From NCBI RefSeq assembly GCF_028682395.1, contig NZ_JANHLC010000011.1:1-64000 (forward strand): a DNA stretch of 64,000 nucleotides, written 5' to 3'. The position numbers and the translations under genes are program-made. Source of the stretch: Pseudomonas putida. Its GTDB lineage: Bacteria; Pseudomonadota; Gammaproteobacteria; Pseudomonadales; Pseudomonadaceae. Shown piece after piece: positions 47,975 through 57,156 of the stretch. The notes under the pieces are model-generated. The model was given only the letters and a program-made list of their open reading frames with translations, was not told the origin of the DNA and did not search any database. Each line of letters opens with the position of its first letter. Position 1 is the stretch's first letter.

Positions 47975-49342
47975 TTATTCGAACAATGCATCCAGCGCCT
48001 GTTCCAGGCGCGTCACCGCAATGATCTTCAGCCCTGGCGGCGCTTCCTTGGGGGCATTGCCCTTGGGCACGATGGCGCGTTTGAAGCCGTGCTTGGCGGC
48101 TTCCTTGAGCCGCTCCTGACCGCTGGGCACCGGACGCACCTCACCGGACAGGCCGACTTCGCCAAACACCAGCAGGTCATGGGGCAAAGGCCGATTGCGC
48201 AGGCTCGACATCACCGCGGCCATCAGCGCCAGGTCGGAAGCCGTCTCGAGCACCTTGACCCCGCCCACCACGTTAAGAAACACATCCTGATCGTGGGTAG
48301 GAATGCCACCATGGCGATGCAGGACCGCCAGCAACATGGCCAGGCGGTTCTGATCCAGGCCCAGGGTCACCCGACGCGGGTTGGCCAGGTGGCTGTCGTC
48401 GACCAGGGCCTGGACCTCCACCAGCATGGGCCGCGTGCCTTCCCAGGTGGCCATCACCACACTGCCCGGCACTTCTTCCTGCGCACGGGTCAGAAAGATC
48501 GCCGACGGGTTGGAGACTTCCTTCAGGCCCTTGTCGGTCATACCGAATACGCCCAGTTCATTGACCGCGCCAAAGCGGTTCTTCACCGCCCGCAGCAAAC
48601 GCAGGCGGCCATCGGACTCGCCTTCGAAATACAGCACGGTATCGACCATATGCTCCAGCACTCGCGGACCGGCCAGGGCGCCTTCCTTGGTCACGTGGCC
48701 GACCAGGAAGATCGCCGTGCCACTTTGCTTGGCGTAGCGCACCAGCAACGCCGCGCTCTCGCGCACCTGGGAAACCCCGCCCGGGGCCGATTGCAGTTGC
48801 TCGGTGAAGATGGTCTGGATCGAATCGATCACCATCACCTTGGGCTTTTCCTGGCGGGCCGTGGCGATGATGGTTTCGATGCAGGTTTCGGTCATCACCC
48901 GCAGTTGGTCCTGGGGCAGGCCCAGGCGACGGGCACGCATGGCCACCTGTTGCTGGGATTCCTCGCCGGTGACGTACAGCGCCGGCATGCGCGTGGCGAT
49001 ATTGCACAGGGTTTGCAACAGGATGGTCGACTTGCCGATCCCCGGATCACCGCCGATCAGCACCACCGAACCGTCCACCAGGCCACCGCCCAGTACCCGG
49101 TCAAGCTCGCCGGAGGCCGTGGAAAAGCGCGGAATTTCCTCGACGCTGACTTCGGCCAGGGTCCGGGTCTGTGCCTGCTGTCCGGCCCAGCCGGTCCGGC
49201 CGCTGGGAGGTGCGGCACCGCCGCTTTCCACCAGGGTTTCGGTCAGGGTGTTCCAGGCACCGCATTCGCCGCACTGGCCGGCCCACTTGGGAAAGGTCGA
49301 GCCGCACTCGGTGCAGCCATACATGCGCTTGGCCTTGGCCAT
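47975..49342 (-). CDS. radA: DNA repair protein RadA
   Basis: RadA is a RecA-like helicase that extends recombination intermediates. It has 455 residues with an N-terminal zinc finger (CTECGSTFP ... CGECGAWN). P-loop GGDPGIGKST, the RadA-specific KNRFGAVNE and a C-terminal Lon-type domain (about 300-455) are present. It ends 4 nt from the convergent mapZ stop. Confidence 0.97.
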   Translation of the reverse strand: MAKAKRMYGCTECGSTFPKWAGQCGECGAWNTLTETLVESGGAAPPSGRTGWAGQQAQTRTLAEVSVEEIPRFSTASGELDRVLGGGLVDGSVVLIGGDPGIGKSTILLQTLCNIATRMPALYVTGEESQQQVAMRARRLGLPQDQLRVMTETCIETIIATARQEKPKVMVIDSIQTIFTEQLQSAPGGVSQVRESAALLVRYAKQSGTAIFLVGHVTKEGALAGPRVLEHMVDTVLYFEGESDGRLRLLRAVKNRFGAVNELGVFGMTDKGLKEVSNPSAIFLTRAQEEVPGSVVMATWEGTRPMLVEVQALVDDSHLANPRRVTLGLDQNRLAMLLAVLHRHGGIPTHDQDVFLNVVGGVKVLETASDLALMAAVMSSLRNRPLPHDLLVFGEVGLSGEVRPVPSGQERLKEAAKHGFKRAIVPKGNAPKEAPPGLKIIAVTRLEQALDALFE

Positions 49343-49542
49343 CGGGAACTCCCACGGAAAAACCGCGATGATAGCTCAGCCCGCCACGTCGAACTGGGGT
49401 CACGGCTTTTTTTGCCACCGTTAAAACTAATCGCCAACCCGCGGGTCGATTCCAGCAGACGCAGCGCAGACGCCTCCATGCAGGATCGGCGTGCCTCTAT
49501 TACACTGCGGACACCAACCTCATCTGTAACAAGGAATAACCT

Positions 49543-49956
49543 ATGGGCGTGCTTAGTGAATTCAAGGCCTTCGCGGTCAAAGGCAATGTGGTCGACATGG
49601 CCGTGGGTATCATTATTGGTGCGGCGTTCGGCAAGATCGTCTCTTCGTTTGTGGGCGACGTAATCATGCCGCCTATCGGCCTGCTGATTGGCGGGGTGGA
49701 CTTTGGTGATCTTGCGGTCACGCTCAAGGCCGCCACGACTGACGCGCCGGCGGTGGTGCTGGCGTACGGCAAGTTTATCCAGAGCATTATCGACTTCGTG
49801 ATCGTGGCGTTTGCGATCTTTATGGGCGTCAAGGCAATCAACCGCCTGAAGCGTGAAGAGGCCGTGGCCCCGTCCCTGCCACCGGTACCGACCAAGGAAG
49901 AAGAGCTGCTGAGCGAAATCCGCGACCTGCTCAAGGCCCAGAACAACAAGCCCTGA
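49543..49956 (+). CDS. mscL: Large-conductance mechanosensitive channel MscL
   Basis: MscL is a 137-residue pentameric channel that releases solutes on hypo-osmotic shock. The family motif [27 protein letters not shown] lies in TM1, with the MP pore constriction of small residues. TM2 is [18 protein letters not shown], and the charged C-terminal bundle ends the protein. AAGGAA lies eight nt before the ATG. The 200 nt upstream separate it from radA. Confidence 0.97.
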   Translation: MGVLSEFKAFAVKGNVVDMAVGIIIGAAFGKIVSSFVGDVIMPPIGLLIGGVDFGDLAVTLKAATTDAPAVVLAYGKFIQSIIDFVIVAFAIFMGVKAINRLKREEAVAPSLPPVPTKEEELLSEIRDLLKAQNNKP

Positions 49957-49960
49957 TGCA

Positions 49961-49986
49961 AACAGCGCCCGTCAACGGGCGCTGTT
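49961..49986. terminator. mscL terminator-like hairpin
   Basis: A perfect 11-bp stem (aacagcgcccg / cgggcgctgtt) with a tcaa loop lies 4 nt after the stop. The T-run is short, so it may act in both directions with the convergent fpr gene. Confidence 0.7.
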
Positions 49987-50035
49987 CCAAATGCTTTGGG
50001 TTATCCGACATCGACGCGAGCCGGTATCTACCGGT

Positions 50036-50812
50036 CTACCAGTAGGTCTCCACCGCCACCTGTCCCGGCCGACGACTCAGGCTCAGGTTCATCCCGCGCT
50101 GCTTGAGGATCTGACGCGTGTCATCGACCATCTGCGGATTGCCGCACAACATCACCCGTGAATGCTCCGGCGTCAGCGCCAGGCCCGCTGCGCGCTCCAA
50201 CTCGCCATTCTCGATCAATTGGGTGATTCGCCCATTCAAGGCGCCAGGATGCTGCTCGCGGGTCACCGTGGGGATAAATTGCAGCTTGTGCGCATACTCG
50301 GCCAGGTAGTCACGTTGCCCCAGGCCCGCAATCAGTTCCTGATACGCCAGCTCCCGGGCCTCGCGCACGCTGTAGACCAGAATGATCCGCTCGAATTTTT
50401 CCCAGACCTCGAAGTCCTGCAGGATCGACAGAAACGGCGCCAGGCCGGTGCCTGTGGATAACAGCCAGAGATCACGCCCGTCGACAAAGCGATCCAGGGT
50501 CAGGTAACCAAACGCCTGGCGCTCGACGAGCAAGGTATCGCCCACTTGCAGGCGACTCAGCTCGCTGGTGAACTCGCCGCCCGGCACAACGATAGAGAAG
50601 AATTCAAGAAACTCGTCAAACGGCGAAGAGACCATCGAATACGCCCGCCACACGGTGCTGCCATCGGCCTTGGTCACGCCCAGTCGTGCGAACTGTCCGG
50701 CACGGAAACGGAAACCGGCATCGCGGGTGGTGCGCAAGGTAAACAGGCTGGACGTCAGGGGGCGGACATCGAGCAGGGTCTGACGGGTAAATTTTTCGGC
50801 GCTGGCAGTCAT
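50036..50812 (-). CDS. fpr: Ferredoxin-NADP+ reductase Fpr
   Basis: This 258-residue FAD protein of the bacterial (subclass I) FNR type has FAD-binding RAYSMVSSP and NADPH-binding STGTGLAPFLSIL. The C-terminal end is VAVETYW. It supplies or removes electrons for ferredoxin and iron mobilisation from bacterioferritin. Its start at MTASAEKF fits the family; the frame open upstream is not real. It is divergent from rlmG. Confidence 0.95.
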   Translation of the reverse strand: MTASAEKFTRQTLLDVRPLTSSLFTLRTTRDAGFRFRAGQFARLGVTKADGSTVWRAYSMVSSPFDEFLEFFSIVVPGGEFTSELSRLQVGDTLLVERQAFGYLTLDRFVDGRDLWLLSTGTGLAPFLSILQDFEVWEKFERIILVYSVREARELAYQELIAGLGQRDYLAEYAHKLQFIPTVTREQHPGALNGRITQLIENGELERAAGLALTPEHSRVMLCGNPQMVDDTRQILKQRGMNLSLSRRPGQVAVETYW

Positions 50813-50972
50813 GGGGCGCTCCAGTGGAGGAATACGCCTAGTGTCCCGCAAAGCCGGGCCAAGAAATACCGCCACAATGTAGTGGTATTGCCCGCCACGC
50901 ACGCACGGGCAAGTAATCTGCGGCAAAAAGCCGTAAAATCCCCGCCCCGCCTGCACCCAGAGTTTCCGCACC

Positions 50973-52097
50973 ATGCCCCTGCTCGACAGCCCCTTTGCCC
51001 AGCTCGACCTGATCCGCCAGCCCGAACAGGCCAACGAGCCCCTGCAGGCTTTCGACGCCGCCGATGAGTATCTGCTCAGCCATCTGGCGCAACAGGATCT
51101 GCCGGCCGATTGCCGGGTGCTGGTGCTCAACGACAGCTTTGGTGCACTGGCCGCAAGCCTGGCCGGGCGGGTCCAGGTGACCAGCAGCAGCGACTCGTTC
51201 CTGGCGATCCAGGGGCTGGAGAAAAACCTGGTGCGCAATGGCCGGACCTTCGACGCGGTGCCCTGGGTGCCCGCCAGCAGCGTGCCGGCCGGGCCCTTTG
51301 ATCGGGTACTGATCCGCGCTCCAAAGACCCTGGCCCTGCTCGAAGAGCAACTGATTCGCCTGCAAGGTCAACTGGCGCCGGGCGCCCAAGTCATTGCCGG
51401 GGCGATGATCAAGCATCTGCCACGGGCCGCCGGGGATTTGCTCGATCGCTACATCGGTCCGGTCCAGGCATCGCTGGCGCTGAAAAAGGCCCGGCTGCTG
51501 ATCGCTACCCCCGAAGCCAAGCCGCCGGCGATTTCGCCTTATCCGACCCGCTACCGCCTCGATCAGCCACCTATCGAGTTGCTGAACCACGCCAATGTGT
51601 TCTGTCGCGAAGGTTTGGATATCGGCACGCGGGCGTTTCTACCGCACTTGCCGGGCAATCTGGGCAGCGCCCGGGTCGCGGACCTGGGATGCGGCAATGG
51701 GGTGTTGGCCATTGCCAGTGCCCTGCACAACCCCGAGGCCCACTACACCTTGGTGGACGAGTCTTTTATGGCCGTACAGTCCGCTCGCGAGAACTGGCAG
51801 GCAGCCCTGGGTGAGCGCGAGGTAGTGGTGCGCGCCGGTGATGGCCTGGCGGGCCAGGAGCCCCAATCCCTGGACGTGGTGCTGTGCAATCCACCCTTCC
51901 ACCAACAGCAGGTGGTCGGCGACTTCCTGGCCTGGCGCATGTTCCAGCAGGCTCGTGAAGCGTTGGTGATCGGCGGGGCGCTGTACATCGTCGGCAATCG
52001 TCACCTGGGTTACCACAGCAAGCTCGCCCGCCTGTTCCGGGGTGTCGAGCAAGTGGCGGCGACGCCCAAGTTCGTGATTCTCAAAGCCCGCAAATAG
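50973..52097 (+). CDS. rlmG: 23S rRNA m2G1835 methyltransferase RlmG
   Basis: This 374-residue protein has a degenerate N-terminal methyltransferase-like half and a catalytic C-terminal half with SAM motif DLGCGNGVLAI and catalytic NPPFH. That arrangement distinguishes RlmG/RsmC. The length fits RlmG (about 375), while RsmC is shorter (about 340). It ends just before the terminator shared with the cio operon. Confidence 0.9.
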   Translation: MPLLDSPFAQLDLIRQPEQANEPLQAFDAADEYLLSHLAQQDLPADCRVLVLNDSFGALAASLAGRVQVTSSSDSFLAIQGLEKNLVRNGRTFDAVPWVPASSVPAGPFDRVLIRAPKTLALLEEQLIRLQGQLAPGAQVIAGAMIKHLPRAAGDLLDRYIGPVQASLALKKARLLIATPEAKPPAISPYPTRYRLDQPPIELLNHANVFCREGLDIGTRAFLPHLPGNLGSARVADLGCGNGVLAIASALHNPEAHYTLVDESFMAVQSARENWQAALGEREVVVRAGDGLAGQEPQSLDVVLCNPPFHQQQVVGDFLAWRMFQQAREALVIGGALYIVGNRHLGYHSKLARLFRGVEQVAATPKFVILKARK

Positions 52098-52100
52098 CGC

Positions 52101-52125
52101 AAAAAAAACCCTCCGAAGAGGGTTT
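52101..52125 (-). terminator. Terminator of the cio operon
   Basis: The stem aaaccctc / gagggttt has a cgaa loop and an eight-T run on the minus strand, so it is built to stop the cioABX transcript. On the plus strand the T-run is missing, so for rlmG it would be weak. Confidence 0.85.
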
Positions 52126-52171
52126 GAAACCGTGCCGCAAGGCAACGGGATGGGAAGTCGTGGGCGCCAGT

Positions 52172-52339
52172 TCAGTGGGTACTGAGCCCGGCGGCATTCA
52201 TAAACACACGCATCAGACTGGCCACGATAAACAGCGCCAGCACACTGCCCGTCCAGATCAGCGCCAGCCAACCCAGGCGCTGCCAGAGCGGTTTCTTTTC
52301 GGCCTGCTCCAGGTCGTGCAGGTGGTTTTTACCAGACAT
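52172..52339 (-). CDS. DUF2474 family small membrane protein of the cio operon
   Basis: This 55-residue protein has one hydrophobic helix (LGWLALIWTGSVLALFIVASL) and belongs to the DUF2474 group that follows cioB. It resembles the CydX/CioX-type accessory subunits of bd oxidases by size and position. AGGAGA lies nine nt before the ATG. Confidence 0.85.
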   Translation of the reverse strand: MSGKNHLHDLEQAEKKPLWQRLGWLALIWTGSVLALFIVASLMRVFMNAAGLSTH

Positions 52340-52403
52340 CCGGGCTCTCCTGTTTAACAAGCTCACGTGTGCGCTCGCTTCTACGGACATGGTGCGCAGC
52401 GGG

Positions 52404-53411
52404 TTAGTGGTAGCCGTCGTCGTGGGTCACCTTGCCACGGAACACGTAGTAGCTCCAGAAGGTGTACCCCAGGATAAACGGGATGATGAACAAGGTACCG
52501 ACCAGCATAAAGCCCTGGCTCTGTGGCGGTGCGGCAGCGTCCCAGATCGAGATGGACGGCGGCACGATATTCGGCCAGAGGCTGATACCCAGGCCGCTAT
52601 ACCCCAGGAAAATCAGCACCAGCGTCAGCAAAAACGGCGTGTAATGGGCGTTGCGCGCCACCGCGCGAAGCAGCCCGTAGAGGGTCACCAGCACCAGGAT
52701 CGGCACCGGCAGGAACCAGAACAGGTTCGGCAGGGTAAACCAGCGGGCGGCAATCTCGGCATGGGCCAGCGGGGTCCAGATACTGACCACGCCGATCACA
52801 CCCAATACCACCAAAGCCAGGGGCCGGGCCAGATCATGCATCTGCTGTTGCAGCCGGCCTTCGGTCTTCATGATCAACCAGGTACAGCCCAGCAACGCAT
52901 AAGCCACCACCAGCGCCAGGCCACAGAACAACGTAAAGGGTGTCAGCCAGTCCAGGGAGCCGCCGGCGAACTGGCGCTCGACCACCGGAATACCGTCGAT
53001 AAACGCCCCCAGCGCCACCCCCTGGAAGAAGGTGGCGGTCAACGAACCGCCAATAAAGGCCTTGTCCCAGATATGCCGCTTGTCATCCTTGGCCTTGAAG
53101 CGGAACTCGAAGGCCACGCCCCGGAAGATCAGCCCGATCAGCATCAGGATCAGCGGCAGGTAAAGGGCCGAGAGCACCACCGAATAGGCCAGCGGGAAGG
53201 CCCCGAACAGCGCCGCGCCGCCCAGCACCAGCCAGGTCTCGTTGCCGTCCCAGACCGGGGCCACGGTGTTCATCATCACATCGCGGTCGCGCTCCCCCTT
53301 GACGAAGGGAAAGAGAATGCCGATGCCCAGGTCGAAGCCGTCCATGACCACGTACATCATGATGCCGAAGATGATGATCACGGCCCAGATCAGCGGAAGA
53401 TCGATACCCAT
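52404..53411 (-). CDS. cioB: Cyanide-insensitive cytochrome bd-type quinol oxidase subunit II
   Basis: This 335-residue CydB-family protein has about eight membrane segments. It shows DLPLIWAVIIIFGIMMYVVMDGFDLGIG and WDGNETWLVLGGAALFGAFP, the CydB signature. It starts 3 nt after the cioA stop. Confidence 0.93.
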   Translation of the reverse strand: MGIDLPLIWAVIIIFGIMMYVVMDGFDLGIGILFPFVKGERDRDVMMNTVAPVWDGNETWLVLGGAALFGAFPLAYSVVLSALYLPLILMLIGLIFRGVAFEFRFKAKDDKRHIWDKAFIGGSLTATFFQGVALGAFIDGIPVVERQFAGGSLDWLTPFTLFCGLALVVAYALLGCTWLIMKTEGRLQQQMHDLARPLALVVLGVIGVVSIWTPLAHAEIAARWFTLPNLFWFLPVPILVLVTLYGLLRAVARNAHYTPFLLTLVLIFLGYSGLGISLWPNIVPPSISIWDAAAPPQSQGFMLVGTLFIIPFILGYTFWSYYVFRGKVTHDDGYH

Positions 53412-53414
53412 GTC

Positions 53415-54854
53415 TCATTTCCCCTTGTTCAGGTGATCGCCGTGATCGGCATCGCTGCTGTCGTCAGCCGCCGACAATGGCCGTGCCGGTGTCCGTTGCT
53501 GGCCCGGACCGCCATGGCTCGGTTCGGCCCCTTCGTTGGTGACCGGCCCCTTGCGCACCAGGCGCATCATGTAGCCCAGGCCCACACCGAACAGCGAGAA
53601 ATACACCACGACAAACAGCGCGAGGGTAATGCTCATCTGCATAACGCTATGGCCCGATGAAGCATCCGCCGTACGCATCAGCCCATAGACCACCCACGGC
53701 TGGCGCCCGACCTCGGTGGTAAACCAGCCGGCGAGAATCGCGATCAGTCCCGAAGGGCCCATCCACAACGTCAGGTACAGGAACGGGCGGGACTGGTAGA
53801 GCCGGTCGCGTTTGCGCAGCCACAGGCTCCAGAGCCCCGTGAAGATCATCAGCATGCCCAGGCCGACCATGATCCGGAACGACCAGAAGACAATGGTCGA
53901 ATTCGGCCGGTCCTCGGGCGGGAACTCCTTGAGCGCCGGCACCTGTTTATCCAGGGAGTGGGTCAGGATCAGGCTGCCCAGGTAGGGGATTTCCACGGCA
54001 AAGCGGGTCTTCTCGGCCTGCATGTCCGGCCACCCGAACAGAATCAGCGGCGTCGGTTCATTGCCGTGGTTTTCCCAGTGGCCTTCGATGGCGGCGATTT
54101 TCGCCGGCTGGTGCTTGAGGGTGTTGAGCCCGTGGAAGTCGCCGATCACCGCCTGGATCGGCGCCACGATCAGCGCCATCCACATGGCCATCGACAACAT
54201 CCGGCGGATCGCCGGGTTATCGCGCCCGCGCAGCAGGTGCCAGGCCGCCGATGCACCCACAAAGAAGGCCGTCGCGACAAAGGCCGCAGTGGCCATGTGT
54301 GCCAGGCGATAGGGGAAGGAGGGGTTGAAGATGACCGCCAGCCAGTCCACCGGAATCACCCGACCATCGATGATTTCAAAGCCTTGGGGCGTCTGCATCC
54401 AGCTGTTGGAGGCCAGGATCCAGAAGGTCGAGATCAACGTGCCGACGGCCACCATCACCGTCGAGAAGAAGTGCAGTCCACGGCCGACCTTGTTCCAGCC
54501 AAACAGCATCACGCCCAGGAAACCGGCTTCGAGGAAGAAGGCGGTGAGCACTTCGTAGGTCAGCAGCGGCCCGGTGACCGCGCCGGCGAAGTCAGAGAAA
54601 CGGCTCCAGTTGGTGCCGAACTGGTACGCCATGACCAGCCCCGAGACCACGCCCATGCCGAAGTTGACGGCAAAGACCTTCGACCAGAAGTGGTAGAGAT
54701 CGCGATAGGTGTCGTCGCGGGTCTTGAGCCACAGCCCTTCGAGCACCGCCAGGTAACTGGCCAGGCCGATGGTGATGGCCGGGAACAGAATATGGAACGA
54801 GATGGTGAACGCGAACTGGATTCGGGCGAGATCAAGCGCCTCCAAACCGAACAT
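53415..54854 (-). CDS. cioA: Cyanide-insensitive cytochrome bd-type quinol oxidase subunit I
   Basis: This 479-residue CydA-family protein has axial His21 in SFHILFPA, a His in PYRLAHMATAAF, and GWFTTEVGRQPW. The Q loop is of the short type that marks CioA. The tail is rich in Pro, Ser and His. AGAGGAAG lies five nt before the ATG. The oxidase keeps respiration going in cyanide, which several Pseudomonas make. Confidence 0.93.
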   Translation of the reverse strand: MFGLEALDLARIQFAFTISFHILFPAITIGLASYLAVLEGLWLKTRDDTYRDLYHFWSKVFAVNFGMGVVSGLVMAYQFGTNWSRFSDFAGAVTGPLLTYEVLTAFFLEAGFLGVMLFGWNKVGRGLHFFSTVMVAVGTLISTFWILASNSWMQTPQGFEIIDGRVIPVDWLAVIFNPSFPYRLAHMATAAFVATAFFVGASAAWHLLRGRDNPAIRRMLSMAMWMALIVAPIQAVIGDFHGLNTLKHQPAKIAAIEGHWENHGNEPTPLILFGWPDMQAEKTRFAVEIPYLGSLILTHSLDKQVPALKEFPPEDRPNSTIVFWSFRIMVGLGMLMIFTGLWSLWLRKRDRLYQSRPFLYLTLWMGPSGLIAILAGWFTTEVGRQPWVVYGLMRTADASSGHSVMQMSITLALFVVVYFSLFGVGLGYMMRLVRKGPVTNEGAEPSHGGPGQQRTPARPLSAADDSSDADHGDHLNKGK

Positions 54855-55245
54855 AAGTCTTCCTCTGTCAGGTAGTACCGGCTACCGGCGCCAGGCCAGC
54901 ATCCACAGTGCCCACGGATATGGAGTACGGCGAATTCGGATTCGTTCTTTTTAAATGCTCACACTACGCGGTATTGATCTGGATCAATCAACGATCAAAG
55001 AGTAGTCCCATTCTCGCCGCTCGATTGTGTGGTCTTTTGTCGCGTGACAGGTTGTCTCACGCGTTCCCCCTCATTGCCCCTGGGCAGAAGCGCACTTGCT
55101 CGCCAGCACGTCAATGACCCGAGGGCGAAAAAATTACCAACACATTGCCTCCTGAAAAGCTCGGATAAGTTAATTAGGCAGCCAAGCAACATCTTGTTAC
55201 TCATGAATGATAATCTCGGTTTTTACCGCCGAAACTGCCCCGCCA
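54855..55245. other. 391-nt divergent intergenic region, cioA / MFS exporter
   Basis: It holds the Anr box (54974-54987) and probably the promoters of both genes. A partial Fur-like stretch (aatgataatc, about 55206-55215) lies 30 nt before the MFS start and matches only about 11 of 19 consensus positions. No coding frame here looks real; the 69-codon open frame at 54908-55117 lacks a ribosome-binding site and codon bias. Confidence 0.6.
54974..54987. promoter_or_regulatory. Anr/FNR box upstream of cioA
   Basis: TTGATctggATCAA is a perfect match to the Anr/Dnr consensus TTGAT-N4-ATCAA, 120 nt before cioA. In P. aeruginosa, ANR represses cioAB at low oxygen, which suits this site. Confidence 0.8.
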
Positions 55246-56475
55246 ATGTCGACCCAAGCCCCGTTGCTGTTGCGCCATCACCGCCCTTTCCTGGCGTTCT
55301 GGCTGGCCCGCATCTTTACTGCCAGCGCCTTTCAGATGCTCACCGTGGCCATTGGCTGGAACCTCTATCAGTTGACCGGCAACGTGCTGGATCTGGGCCT
55401 GGTCGGCCTGGTGGAGTTCGCCCCGCGCGTGCTGTTCATGCTGCACACCGGGCATGTCGCCGATCGTTATGATCGACGCAAAGTGGCCGCACTCTGCCAG
55501 TCGCTACAGGCGCTGATCGCCCTGGCCCTGGTGATCGGCAGCAGCACCAACAACGTCAGCCGCGAGCTGATCTTTATCCTCGCGTTCCTGCTCGGCGCCT
55601 CACGTTCGTTCGAGATGCCGACCACCCAGGCGCTGCTGCCGAGCATCGTACCGGCCGCGCTATTCCCCCGAGCCGTGGCTGCGGCACAGTCGGCCCAGCA
55701 GTCAGCGACCATCGTCGCCCCGGCCCTGGGCGGGCTGCTCTATGCCTTTGGCAGTGTCTGGGTCTACGGGCCGGCGGTCGTGCTGTATGGGGTCGCCAGC
55801 CTGTTGATGCTCAACCTACCCGCTCGCCAGACGCCGCTGAACAAGGGTAAGGCGACACTGGACTCGCTCCTGGCCGGGATTCGTTTTATTCGCAGCCGGC
55901 CGGACATTCTCGGGGCGATTTCCCTGGACCTGTTTGCGGTGCTGCTGGGGGGCGCCACCGCGCTCTTGCCGGTGTTTGCCAGGGATATCCTGCTGACCGG
56001 CCCCTGGGGCCTGGGCCTGCTGCGTTCGGCACCGGCCGTCGGCGCCCTGCTGATGTCGCTGTGGTTGGCGCGTTTTGCCGTGGAACGCAAGGTCGGGCGG
56101 GTCATGTTCACGGCCGTCGGGGTGTTTGGCGTGGCAACCATCGCCTTCGGCCTGTCGACCTCGTTCTGGTTTTCCCTGGCCGTGTTGGTGGTACTCGGCG
56201 CGGCAGACATGATCAGCATGGTGATCCGCGCCTCGTTTGTACAACTGGAAACCCCGGACGAAATGCGCGGCCGGGTCAGTGCCGTAAACGGATTGTTTAT
56301 CGGCGCCTCGAACCAGTTGGGCGAATTCGAATCCGGGGTCACCGCCCACTGGCTTGGCACGGTGCCGGCCGTGGTGCTGGGCGGGATCGGCACGCTGGTG
56401 GTGACGGGCGTGTGGATCAAGCTGTTCCCAAGCCTGGCCAATCGCGACCGCATGCACGAACCGCCGCCGCCCTGA
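55246..56475 (+). CDS. MFS exporter of the EntS/MFS_3 type
   Basis: This 409-residue protein (from MSTQAPLL) has 12 hydrophobic segments. Its motif A is GHVADRYDRRKV, and the DEMRGRVSAVNGLFIGASNQLGEFESG stretch near TM11 is typical of the DHA3/EntS-like MFS_3 family. EntS exports enterobactin; the substrate here is not predictable. The frame is also open from an ATG at 55207; the later ATG was chosen because the membrane domain starts there. No siderophore genes are adjacent. Confidence 0.85.
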   Translation: MSTQAPLLLRHHRPFLAFWLARIFTASAFQMLTVAIGWNLYQLTGNVLDLGLVGLVEFAPRVLFMLHTGHVADRYDRRKVAALCQSLQALIALALVIGSSTNNVSRELIFILAFLLGASRSFEMPTTQALLPSIVPAALFPRAVAAAQSAQQSATIVAPALGGLLYAFGSVWVYGPAVVLYGVASLLMLNLPARQTPLNKGKATLDSLLAGIRFIRSRPDILGAISLDLFAVLLGGATALLPVFARDILLTGPWGLGLLRSAPAVGALLMSLWLARFAVERKVGRVMFTAVGVFGVATIAFGLSTSFWFSLAVLVVLGAADMISMVIRASFVQLETPDEMRGRVSAVNGLFIGASNQLGEFESGVTAHWLGTVPAVVLGGIGTLVVTGVWIKLFPSLANRDRMHEPPPP

Positions 56476-56493
56476 AGCCGCTCGGCGGCTGGA

Positions 56494-56943
56494 TTACTTG
56501 ATATAGATTTGAGTCTGCAGGGTATTGCCCGGGGCATTGATCGAGGTGTTGCGAAAGACAAAGGTGCCTTCGTCCTTGCCGGCCAGGTCGAAGGTGTAGA
56601 CATGGCCAACGGTAATCCCGCTGCCCTCGCACACCAATAGCGCGGTGCCGTTCTGGCACACCGGTGCCCGCGTCCCTTCGACCGCAAAACCGTCCAGCGC
56701 GGCAAAGGGTTCGCGACCCAGGCCGATTTCCAGCACATAGACCTTCACCGAGCCGCCACCATGGTTGCACAGGGTCTGGGCCCGGCCATCGGCAACGTCC
56801 TCCATCCCGCAGGCTGGGGAAATCACTTTAAGAATTTCGACCTTGGTCAGCGGCGGCGCGGAACGGGCCAGTGCCGCGGTGGCGTAAAGGCCGGTAGCGG
56901 CCAGGCCAAGGCTCAGGATCAATGCTTTTGCACGGTTGTTCAT
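56494..56943 (-). CDS. Secreted hypothetical protein
   Basis: This 149-residue protein has a clear Sec signal peptide (MNNRAKALILSLGLAATGLY then ATAALA). The mature part has four Cys (ACGMED, LCNHGG, VCQNG, VCEGSG), which could make two disulfides. No domain is recognised. GGGGGG lies about five nt before the ATG at 56943, which decides against the ATG three bases earlier. It is divergent from the permease and ends near the MFS gene. Confidence 0.75.
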   Translation of the reverse strand: MNNRAKALILSLGLAATGLYATAALARSAPPLTKVEILKVISPACGMEDVADGRAQTLCNHGGGSVKVYVLEIGLGREPFAALDGFAVEGTRAPVCQNGTALLVCEGSGITVGHVYTFDLAGKDEGTFVFRNTSINAPGNTLQTQIYIK

Positions 56944-57156
56944 CATTACCCCCCAAAACAGCCGGCAGTATGCCTTAGGCACCCAATAGACAAAACACTG
57001 CCGGGCCTGACCCATAGCAGCAGCCAGCAGCAGGCGCTGCTGGTATGATGCGCGGCTTTTTCCGACACACAGAAATATTGCAGGCCATTTCCAGGCCTGT
57101 GCTTTGCTGTTGAAGTCGATACATTCACGGCGCCAGGCGCGCCACGGGGAGCAGGC

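Noticed and set aside
48089-49663. 524-codon frame opposite radA running into mscL
   Set aside because: It crosses two certain genes and has the composition of an antisense shadow.
54908-55117. 69-codon frame in the cioA upstream region
   Set aside because: It lies over the Anr box, lacks a ribosome-binding site and has no codon bias.
57077-57095. Leader hairpin of the purine permease as a purine riboswitch
   Set aside because: The caggcc/ggcctg hairpin alone lacks the three-way junction and conserved loops of a purine riboswitch.
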